This document shows, piece after piece, positions 54,207-60,333 of a stretch of 63,148 nucleotides of DNA. Positions within the stretch are counted from its first letter, which is position 1. Every line of letters starts with the position of its first letter. A program made the position numbers and the translations under genes. The notes below the pieces were generated by a model. It made no database searches, was not told where the DNA came from, and saw only the letters and a program-made list of their open reading frames with translations. The stretch spans positions 1 to 63,148 of the forward strand of contig JANYDG010000117.1 in the NCBI GenBank assembly GCA_025359885.1, given 5' to 3'. This stretch comes from Acidobacteriota bacterium. Its GTDB lineage: Bacteria > Acidobacteriota > Terriglobia > Terriglobales > Acidobacteriaceae.

Positions 54207-54685
54207 GTAAAACACTGCCCAAAGCGCCGCCGACATTGCGGGAGTTTGAAACAAAATCCGCCGCAGGCACCATCGCGATTGGCCGCAAACTCGCTGACCT
54301 GCTCACTCCGCCTCGTCTTCTCATTCTCCGGGGCGACCTCGGCGCGGGCAAAACTACGCTCGTCAAAGGCATCGCCTGTGCTCTGGGAGCAGCCGACCCC
54401 GACGAGGTGACCAGCCCGACTTTCACGCTGATTCACGAGTATGCAGGAACCAAAAACGGCCAGCCAGACGGTAAACCTGTCAAGCTCCTCCACCTCGACC
54501 TCTACCGCCTTGACGCCGAACGCCAGCTTGATTCGCTCGGCCTTGACGATCTTCAGACGGAGGACGCATTGATCCTGATCGAGTGGGGCGAGAAGTTCAA
54601 AAGCATCTGCAAGCGAGCCGACGGGGAGATCGCGGTGACCTCAACCGGAGGCGACACCCGCAAAATCACCCTGACTCTTAACTAG
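54203..54685 (+). CDS. tsaE: tRNA threonylcarbamoyladenosine biosynthesis ATPase TsaE
   Basis: A 160-residue ATPase that works with TsaB and TsaD to make t6A37 in tRNAs reading ANN codons. The P-loop ILRGDLGAGKTTLVKGIA (about 44-55) is followed by VTSPTFTLIHEYAG, LLHLDLYRLD and LILIEWGEKF, the standard motifs of the family. ATG 54203 overlaps the preceding stop (ATGA), with AGGGGA upstream; an in-frame start seven codons earlier is inside the nnr gene. The protein is complete. Confidence 0.95.
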   Translation: MSKTLPKAPPTLREFETKSAAGTIAIGRKLADLLTPPRLLILRGDLGAGKTTLVKGIACALGAADPDEVTSPTFTLIHEYAGTKNGQPDGKPVKLLHLDLYRLDAERQLDSLGLDDLQTEDALILIEWGEKFKSICKRADGEIAVTSTGGDTRKITLTLN

Positions 54686-54726
54686 GCTGCGGGTGGGTCG
54701 ATGGACAGTTTGCGACCTGAACGAAG

Positions 54727-54845
54727 TGCAATCGCCGGTGCGCAAGTTGCAATCGCCCGTGCGCAAGTTGCAATCGCCGTCAACCTCATTGCAATACACG
54801 ACATGCGTTTTGCAATCGCTGTTGAACTGTGCGCAACGCAGATCC
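54727..54845. repeat. 21-bp tandem repeat array (about 6 degenerate units)
   Basis: The motif TTGCAATCGCC-GTGCGCAAG recurs at exact 21-bp steps: GCA of the core lies at 54728, 54749, 54770, 54791, 54812 and 54833. Two copies share an identical 20-bp block (54738-54757 and 54759-54778). The array fills the gap between the convergent tsaE and trans-sulfuration genes, its minus-strand start lying about 20 bases past the latter's stop. A minus-strand ORF with repeats exists but looks accidental. Confidence 0.85.
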
Positions 54846-54865
54846 ATGCCGTCGGGAGAGGCTGC

Positions 54866-56014
54866 CTAGACTGACCCCAGTGCCTGCTCCAGGTCAGCAA
54901 TCAAATCGTCCTTGTCTTCGATGCCGACCGAGAGCCGGACCAGGCCGGGAGTAATCCCAATCTCCAGCCGCCGCTCATCCGACAAGGACGCATGGGTCGT
55001 CGTCGCGGAATTCGACGCCAGTGACTCCACCCCGCCCAGCGATTCTGCATTCAGAAAAAGCTTGATCGATTTCAGGAACCGCTCCACCGCTTCCCGCGAA
55101 CCCAGCTCCAGAGCCATCATCGAGCCGAAGCCCTTCTGCTGCCGCACGGCCAGTTCGTGTTGCGGATGGGACTTCAGGCCGGGATAGAAAATCTTCTCGA
55201 CCTTGGGGTGCGTCGCGAGGAATTCGGCCACCGCGCGTCCATTCTCCTCATGCTGCTTCATCCGGAGCGGCAGGGTCTTGATGCCGCGCAGAACGAGAAA
55301 GCACTCAAAGGGGGAGAGAATGCCGCCCTGGGCCTTTTGCATCAGGTGAAACTGTGCCGCCTGCTCTGGCGTTGTCGCCACCAGCACGCCGCCGAGGCCG
55401 TCCGAGTGGCCGTTCAAAAACTTGGTCGTCGAGTGCATCACAATGTCAGCGCCGAGCGCCAGCGGGCTCTGCAAGGCGGGCGAAAGGAAGGTGTTATCAA
55501 CGCTGACTTCGGCGCCAACCTTATGAGCCAATGCGCAGACCGCTGCAATATCGGTGAGCTGCATCAGAGGATTCGTAGGAGTCTCGACATGCACAAGTCT
55601 GGTATTGGGTTTGAGCGCGGCAGCCAGCGCGGCGAGATCGGCAAGGTCTACGTACTCCACCTCGATGCCGTAATTCACAATCACCAGGTTGAGCAGCCGC
55701 GTGGTGCCGCCATAGACGTTGTGCGAACAAATCAGGTGGTCGCCAGCCTTGAGGGAGCCAAACAACGCTGAAATTGCAGCCATACCGCTGCCGTAGACGT
55801 GTGCTGACCGGCCGCCCTCAAGCGCCGCCAGTGACTCCTCCAGCCGGTCCCGCGTCGGGTTGCCGCCCCGCGAATAATCCCAGCCGCGATTTTCGCCAAT
55901 CCCCGTCAGCTCAAACGTCGAGGTGAGATAGAGCGGCACATTCACCGCCCCGGTTTGCGGATCGGGATACTGCCCGGCGTGGACGGCGAGTGTCGAGTAT
56001 TTGTAGTCAGGCAT
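54866..56014 (-). CDS. Cystathionine gamma-synthase/lyase family PLP enzyme
   Basis: A 382-residue PLP enzyme of the Cys/Met metabolism family. Typical motifs are WDYSRGGNPTRDRLEESLAA, VYGSGMAAISALFGSLKAGD, the YGGTTRLL loop, VETPTNPLMQLTDI, DNTFLSPALQSPLALGAD and the PLP-lysine motif HSTTKFLNGHSD (Lys about 198). The C-terminus has SLGGVESLASNSATTTHASL. The family covers cystathionine gamma-synthase, gamma-lyase and O-acetylhomoserine sulfhydrylase. At 382 residues with SLGGVESL it fits the synthase/lyase side, but which one is not decidable by eye. It shares a strand with the cysteine synthase gene upstream, suggesting trans-sulfuration. ATG 56014. Confidence 0.92.
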   Translation of the reverse strand: MPDYKYSTLAVHAGQYPDPQTGAVNVPLYLTSTFELTGIGENRGWDYSRGGNPTRDRLEESLAALEGGRSAHVYGSGMAAISALFGSLKAGDHLICSHNVYGGTTRLLNLVIVNYGIEVEYVDLADLAALAAALKPNTRLVHVETPTNPLMQLTDIAAVCALAHKVGAEVSVDNTFLSPALQSPLALGADIVMHSTTKFLNGHSDGLGGVLVATTPEQAAQFHLMQKAQGGILSPFECFLVLRGIKTLPLRMKQHEENGRAVAEFLATHPKVEKIFYPGLKSHPQHELAVRQQKGFGSMMALELGSREAVERFLKSIKLFLNAESLGGVESLASNSATTTHASLSDERRLEIGITPGLVRLSVGIEDKDDLIADLEQALGSV

Positions 56015-56078
56015 GGTCAGCGTTTGGCTCCTGATTCCTAGCTTACAGCGTTCTGTTTGCCGTTTGCATTCGACCCAA

Positions 56079-56450
56079 TCAGGTTGCGACGGTGATCACG
56101 AGCCGGATCTGCTGGTCCCCAAAAGGCTTGAGCATGACGGTGTACACGGCCACGTCAAACCCCTTCTGGATGACGCGCAGCTCGATGCGTTTGCCATATT
56201 TCTTGTCATCGAAGGCAAAGTAGCCCTTTCCGTCGGCGAAGGTTGACGCCAGCAGCCGGTGAGTTTTCAGGTCATGCAGCTCAACTGTGGCGTATTCGAC
56301 GGTCATCCCTTTGACATCGACAATTTTGCCGGCGAAGTGGCGCACGTGAATTGGCCTTTGATGCACCACCACCTCTGAGCCCTGGCCATGGAGCACCATA
56401 GCCCAAAAAATGAGAGTCGCTGCGGGAACTGCCAGTCGCCGCAATCTCAT
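56079..56450 (-). CDS. Small exported carboxypeptidase-regulatory-like domain protein
   Basis: A 123-residue exported protein. The signal peptide (LRRLAVPAATLIFWAMVLHG) precedes one beta-sandwich domain of the carboxypeptidase-regulatory-like type (FAGKIVDVKGMTVEYATVEL, STFADGKGYFAFDD, VIQKGFDVAVYTVMLKPF). The same fold occurs as the first domain of the TonB receptors here. ATG 56450 overlaps the cysteine synthase stop (ATGA), so it is co-translated with that gene. Its role is unknown. Confidence 0.8.
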   Translation of the reverse strand: MRLRRLAVPAATLIFWAMVLHGQGSEVVVHQRPIHVRHFAGKIVDVKGMTVEYATVELHDLKTHRLLASTFADGKGYFAFDDKKYGKRIELRVIQKGFDVAVYTVMLKPFGDQQIRLVITVAT

Positions 56451-57409
56451 CGCCCGCCTTCAAATATCTGTTTCGAAAGATAGCGTTCAGCCGAGTCGGG
56501 AATGATGAGGGCGATGCGCTTGCCGGGGCCTAGTTCGCGGGCGAGAGCGGCGGCGGCAAAGACGATGGCTCCTGCGCTTGAGCCGCCGAGCAGGCCCTCT
56601 TCAGCAGCGAGGCGCTTGACCATGGTGAAGGCGTCTTCGTCAGAAACCGCCACGATGCGGTCGCAGAATTCGCGATGAAAGGTCTCTGGAATGAAGCTCA
56701 CGCCGATCCCCTCGACCTTGTGCGGTCCGGGCGGGTTGCCCTGCAAAATGGACCCCTGAGTCTCGACGGCAACGTTGATCACGGCGGGGTTGTGCTCCTT
56801 GAGGAAGCGCGCAATGCCTGAGAAGGTTCCGCCGGTGCCGACTCCGGCCACGAAGCCGTCAATCCCCTTGGTGGCGCCCTCCATCTGCTCCCAGATCTCG
56901 GCGGCGGTCGTGTCGTGGTGGTAGTCGGGATTGGCGTGATTTTGAAACTGCAGCGCGATAAAAGCTCCGGGAATGATCGCCCCGGCTTCGCGTGCGCGAC
57001 GAATTGCGCCGCCCATGCCTTCAGCTTCCGGGGTGCGGACGACTTCCGCACCAAAGCCGCGCATCAGGATGCACTTCTCCTCGGCAAACCCCTCGGGCAC
57101 AAAGAGCAGCACTTTGTAGCCGCGATTCACGCCGATCAGCGCCAGTCCCACGCCGGTATTGCCCGCGGTCGCCTCGATGATGGTGGAGCCGCGTTGCAGC
57201 AGCCCGCGCGCCTCAGCGTCGAGAATCATGCCCAGCGCGGCGCGGTCTTTGATGCTGCCGCCGGGGTTGAGGAACTCCAGCTTGGCAAAGATCACAGCTG
57301 CTGGAGGGGGCGCAATCCGCCCCAGGCGCAGCATAGGCGTCGAACCCACGAGCTGGGTAATGTCATCGGCAATCCGCAGCGCGGAGTTTGTGGAGGGGGT
57401 TGCAGCCAT
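56447..57409 (-). CDS. cysK: Cysteine synthase (O-acetylserine sulfhydrylase)
   Basis: A 320-residue PLP enzyme that makes cysteine from O-acetylserine and sulfide. Motifs are LVGSTPMLRLGR, the PLP-lysine motif LNPGGSIKDRAALGM (Lys54), EATAGNTGVGLALIGVNRGY, VAGVGTGGTFSGIARFLK and GLLGGSSAGAIVFAA. Length and order fit CysK. A cystathionine beta-synthase-like activity cannot be excluded, since a cystathionine-type enzyme lies downstream. ATG 57409. It is the first gene of a minus-strand cluster that continues into a small exported protein and the trans-sulfuration enzyme. Confidence 0.92.
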   Translation of the reverse strand: MAATPSTNSALRIADDITQLVGSTPMLRLGRIAPPPAAVIFAKLEFLNPGGSIKDRAALGMILDAEARGLLQRGSTIIEATAGNTGVGLALIGVNRGYKVLLFVPEGFAEEKCILMRGFGAEVVRTPEAEGMGGAIRRAREAGAIIPGAFIALQFQNHANPDYHHDTTAAEIWEQMEGATKGIDGFVAGVGTGGTFSGIARFLKEHNPAVINVAVETQGSILQGNPPGPHKVEGIGVSFIPETFHREFCDRIVAVSDEDAFTMVKRLAAEEGLLGGSSAGAIVFAAAALARELGPGKRIALIIPDSAERYLSKQIFEGGR

Positions 57410-57622
57410 GCGAAGTCCAGTCTACAGCACCGGCACGAGGCTCGTGTGCGGCAGAAAGATGCAGGCAGTATGGGTTCGTCGTTCGTAGGCGAATCAGACA
57501 AGCGTCTTCACCCACTAACTGCTAACTTATCTTCTGGAAAATAATTACAAGTATTTTGCAAAAGTCTCTTGCCTTTTCTGATCAACCTATGGCAATCTAA
57601 CTCAGCGTAGGAGAATCACCCG

Positions 57623-57724
57623 ATGAAACACAGAACGCACAATTCGCAAATTGCAGTGCGCAGGCCAGGACAGACGCTTGTCGTCTCGACCGGCTCCCGG
57701 GTGTGGTCTCTCAATTTCCAGTAG
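57623..57724 (+). CDS. 33-residue ORF with strong ribosome-binding site
   Basis: AGGAGA (57609-57614) lies eight bases before ATG 57623, which opens a 33-codon frame ending TAG at 57722-57724. The peptide (MKHRTHNSQIAVRRPGQTLV, then VSTGSRVWSLNFQ) is basic and not hydrophobic. I do not recognise it. It sits 214 bases from the divergent cysteine synthase start and directly upstream of the structured RNA region, so it could be a leader peptide or a small protein. The ORF at 57703-57939 downstream has no ribosome-binding site. Confidence 0.45.
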   Translation: MKHRTHNSQIAVRRPGQTLVVSTGSRVWSLNFQ

Positions 57725-57773
57725 CCCTGCTGGTGTCTGCCTCCTACGCAAAGCGCATACCTATTAGCTTTTT

Positions 57774-58102
57774 AGCCGTTCCTGCTGTATTTGAAGCATC
57801 GTACCGGCTGGTCTCGTTTGTGCTGTGTCTTCGATTGATCTTCAGTCGAGGCGCAACATCCGATTCCACTTTTACGATCACTGAAAATGCAACAGGGGCC
57901 CGAGTGGCGAAGAAGACAGGTTTATCAACTTGTAATTGATAAGCCCCTGTCTTCGTTAGTTCCCTCGGGACGACTTAGAAAAGCTGTGCCTGAAGTTATC
58001 GCTGCAATAAGTAAGTTGCAGCGATGAGGCGGAGCTTTGTCTGTAGGTCAAAAGTGGCCGAGTTAGTAGAGTGGCACGCCTGAAAGCAGACTTCAGCAGA
58101 CA
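57774..58102 (+). ncRNA. Array of strong RNA hairpins upstream of tRNA-like element
   Basis: Consecutive stems are visible. First, 57774-57809 (AGCCG/CGGCT with inner TGCT/AGCA). Second, 57832-57848 (5-bp stem, 7-nt loop). Third, 57899-57969: outer CCCGAG/CTCGGG, 9-bp GAAGACAGG/CCTGTCTTC, then TTATCAA-CTTGTAA-TTGATAA. Fourth, 57980-58038: AAAGCT/AGCTTT, GCCT/AGGC and 10-bp ATCGCTGCAA/TTGCAGCGAT. Fifth, 58038-58102: TGTCTG/CAGACA enclosing CTGAA/TTCAG. The third ends in a loop shaped like an anticodon loop (U33, TGT, A37), and its 5' side (GCCCGAGTGGCGAAG) resembles a tRNA-Leu start. No protein frame explains this density. Whether it is one RNA or several is unknown. Confidence 0.55.
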
Positions 58103-58130
58103 CAACAACCACCCTGGCCGGTGGCGCAGG

Positions 58131-58221
58131 TTACGGATACTTCATCGGTAGAGCCGGTCGTTCCAGTGGTTCATGCCGAAAGGAATGGCCGGAAAGGCAG
58201 GTTCGATTCCTGCTTCCGAAT
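58131..58221 (+). ncRNA. tRNA-like RNA with extended anticodon arm
   Basis: A near-complete cloverleaf. The acceptor is TT(A)CGGA (58131-58137, bulged A) with TCCGAA (58215-58220). AC occupies positions 8-9. The D arm is TTC/GAG (58141-58143, 58151-58153) with loop ATCGGTA, containing the invariant A, GG and A. An 11-bp stem CCGGTCGTTCC/GGAATGGCCGG (58154-58164, 58182-58192) has a 17-nt loop in place of a 7-nt anticodon loop. The variable region is AAAG. The T arm is GCAGG-TTCGATT-CCTGC (58197-58213). There is no encoded CCA. The 3' acceptor strand can alternatively pair with GATTCGGAA downstream (58225-58233). It cannot be a decoding tRNA as folded. A decayed tRNA or a tRNA-mimic such as a bacterial Y-RNA-like molecule are the options. 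Confidence 0.6.
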
Positions 58222-58269
58222 CTCGATTCGGAATCGTTATTGAAATCGACAATCTGTGACAATGGAAGA

Positions 58270-60192
58270 ATGATAAACGTGCCTCCCCCGGCCCCGACTC
58301 CAGATGCGACCCCGGCCCCGACTCCAGATACGACCGCAACCCCGACCCCAACCATCCATCCAGCCCAGAGGTTCCTGGGCAAGACGCGGCTGATCCTCGC
58401 TTCCATACTTCTGGCCCTCCTGGCTGCCTGCCTGCTCTTTTCCTGGACGACACGGGATTCCATGGAGCAGCTCTCATTCCTCAAGCCCAAAGGATTGAGC
58501 AGCCTCTCGGGCAGCCAGCAAACCCTGGTTGATCTGCGTCCATGGCAGACCGCAGAAGCACTCGCTCCACTGGCCATCACCAATGAAGAGCGCGGGTTTG
58601 CACAGGAAGCGGAGCATCTGGCAGACCACGAAGTCGATCAGGCCTTTGCCACTGCGCTGCGCGAGGCAACTCTGCGCATTCAAAACGAGAAGCTTGCCGG
58701 CGATGCCCAGGCTCTTGAACAAAAGGTCAACGAACTGCAGGATCTGGTCAAACAAGACCAACAGGAAATCAAAGATCTGACGCCGCCGCCTGGCTCAAAC
58801 GATACAGACAATGCTGACGATCTGGAGATTGCGAAAGCCCAGCTGGGGCTGGATAATGACCAGCTCGACGATGCGCAGAAAGATCTGGCGCGGGCCACGG
58901 GCGATGACCGGGGCCGCATTCAGGATGAGCTTACCGAGCATGAAGCGGCCATGCACAAGTACGACACCGAGGCACATGCAACGGGGCAGGTCGCCGTGCT
59001 CTCGGCTGCGCAGTACCGCACGCTGGCGCAACTGATCAAAGCGTGGAACAGCCAGAATCGCCGCAGGGTGCTGATTGAGCAGGCGATGCGCCAGGCGCAG
59101 ACAGACGCCGCCGCGCTGACCGTGCAGCACAATGCACTTGAGGCAAAGCTGGATGCAGCCGCAGCCAGCAGCGCGACTGTTGATGCCGCAGCAATTGGCC
59201 GCACCGCAAAGCTCGACAGCATCCGCGACCGGCGCGCAGAACGGCAACTGCTGAGCCTTTTTGACGACAGGATTCAAACCCAGAAGCAGTTGGCAGCGGT
59301 CTACGGAAAGTGGTCAGCCCAGGTAGTTCTTCAGCATCGCATTCTGTTGCACCTGATTCTGCAATCCCTGGCAGTCGTGGCTTTGCTCCTGATGCTCATC
59401 ATTCTGCTTGACGCACTGGTACAGCGGCTGCTGAGCCGGCCCACTCTCGACCGCAGGCGGATGCACACGCTGCGAACGATCCTGAAACTGGGGATTCAAC
59501 TGCTCGGCGTCACCGTCGTGCTGATGTTTGTCTTTGGCGCACCCAGCCAGATTTCCACAATCCTCGGGCTGACGACGGCAGGCCTGACGGTGGCATTGCA
59601 GGACTTCATTCTGGCCTTCTTTGGCTGGTTCATCCTGATGGGCAAAAACGGTATCCGCGTTGGCGACTGGGTTGAAATCAACAGCGTGGGCGGCGAAGTG
59701 ACCGAAATAGGTCTCTTCCGAACCACCATGCTCGAAACCGGCAACTGGACGGACAAGGGGCATCCAACTGGACGCCGGGTCACCTTTCTCAACAACTTTG
59801 CCATTCGCGGGCAGTATTTCAACTTCTCCACGGCGGGCCAGTGGATGTGGGACGAAATTGCTGTTTCGGTGCCCGCAACCCCTGAAACCTATGCCACGGT
59901 CGAACGCATCCATGAGGCAGTCAAGCAGGAGACAGCCGAAGATGTACGGGTAGCCGAGCAGGAGTGGAAGCGCGGCACACGGCACGACGGGCTCAGCCAG
60001 TTCACCGCCGCGCCTACTGTAAATCTGCGACCGTCGGGCGCAGGCGTGGATATCCTGGTGCGCTATGTGACCCGCGCGGCAGAGCGGTTTGCGATGCGCA
60101 ACCGGTTGAATCAGCGGGTGCTGGATGAGCTGCACCAGCCAGCGGCGGCATCGGCCCAGGATGAGGCTGGAAACCCGGTCGCGTCGAAATAA
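58270..60192 (+). CDS. MscS-family mechanosensitive ion channel with coiled-coil periplasmic region
   Basis: A 640-residue channel. The first 30 residues are Pro/Thr repeats, followed by a membrane helix (TRLILASILLALLAACLLFS) and a long charged helical region (about 100-350). Two or three further helices precede the MscS core (about 430-600; LGLTTAGLTVALQDFILAFF, FILMGKNGIRVGDWVEINSV, GGEVTEIGLFRTTMLETG). The Ala/Gly-rich pore helix of the family is recognisable. It probably relieves osmotic stress. The start at ATG 58270 is chosen because the upstream in-frame TTG runs into the RNA region; the ribosome-binding site is poor (GGAAGA abuts the ATG). A hairpin overlaps the stop. Confidence 0.9.
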   Translation: MINVPPPAPTPDATPAPTPDTTATPTPTIHPAQRFLGKTRLILASILLALLAACLLFSWTTRDSMEQLSFLKPKGLSSLSGSQQTLVDLRPWQTAEALAPLAITNEERGFAQEAEHLADHEVDQAFATALREATLRIQNEKLAGDAQALEQKVNELQDLVKQDQQEIKDLTPPPGSNDTDNADDLEIAKAQLGLDNDQLDDAQKDLARATGDDRGRIQDELTEHEAAMHKYDTEAHATGQVAVLSAAQYRTLAQLIKAWNSQNRRRVLIEQAMRQAQTDAAALTVQHNALEAKLDAAAASSATVDAAAIGRTAKLDSIRDRRAERQLLSLFDDRIQTQKQLAAVYGKWSAQVVLQHRILLHLILQSLAVVALLLMLIILLDALVQRLLSRPTLDRRRMHTLRTILKLGIQLLGVTVVLMFVFGAPSQISTILGLTTAGLTVALQDFILAFFGWFILMGKNGIRVGDWVEINSVGGEVTEIGLFRTTMLETGNWTDKGHPTGRRVTFLNNFAIRGQYFNFSTAGQWMWDEIAVSVPATPETYATVERIHEAVKQETAEDVRVAEQEWKRGTRHDGLSQFTAAPTVNLRPSGAGVDILVRYVTRAAERFAMRNRLNQRVLDELHQPAAASAQDEAGNPVASK

Positions 60193-60208
60193 AGCCGACC
60201 TCGGCTTT
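60191..60208 (+). terminator. Short hairpin at MscS stop codon
   Basis: AAAGCCGA (60191-60198) pairs with TCGGCTTT (60201-60208) across a 2-nt loop, beginning within the stop codon. There is no clear T-run. It is a weak terminator candidate. Confidence 0.35.
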
Positions 60209-60220
60209 GTTGAGGTTGTA

Positions 60221-60306
60221 GTTCCGATTCAGGCAGTGAGTGCGATAAGGTAGTTGGGTCTCTGCCTGGCCTTTGAACAGGCAGAGATTCGCTCCTGAAT
60301 CGGAAC
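60221..60306 (+). promoter_or_regulatory. Structured leader before fucosidase gene
   Basis: A 13-bp perfect inverted repeat GTTCCGATTCAGG (60221-60233) / CCTGAATCGGAAC (60294-60306) encloses a 10-bp hairpin TCTCTGCCTG (60259-60268) / CAGGCAGAGA (60278-60287). The 86-nt structure ends 13 bases before the fucosidase ribosome-binding site (GGAAAGG, 60319-60325). It could be a terminator for the upstream gene, an RNA control element or a regulator site. It matches no riboswitch I know. Confidence 0.5.
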
Positions 60307-60333
60307 TTCATCATCGATGGAAAGGTCTTGCTC

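Noticed and set aside
54727..54845. CRISPR array
   Set aside because: The 21-bp units are directly tandem without unique spacers, and no cas genes are near.
57703..57939. 78-codon ORF downstream of the 33-residue ORF
   Set aside because: No ribosome-binding site, and its end runs through a strong RNA hairpin. It was considered as a frameshifted continuation of the 33-residue frame, but the two parts share no coherent feature.
57922..57942. Normal tRNA-Thr(TGT) based on the anticodon-like hairpin
   Set aside because: The loop fits, but no T arm or D arm of proper form surrounds it; the flanks form one long hairpin instead.
57899..58233. tmRNA
   Set aside because: There is no 5' acceptor half at the correct distance and no tag-peptide reading frame with an Ala-Ala end.
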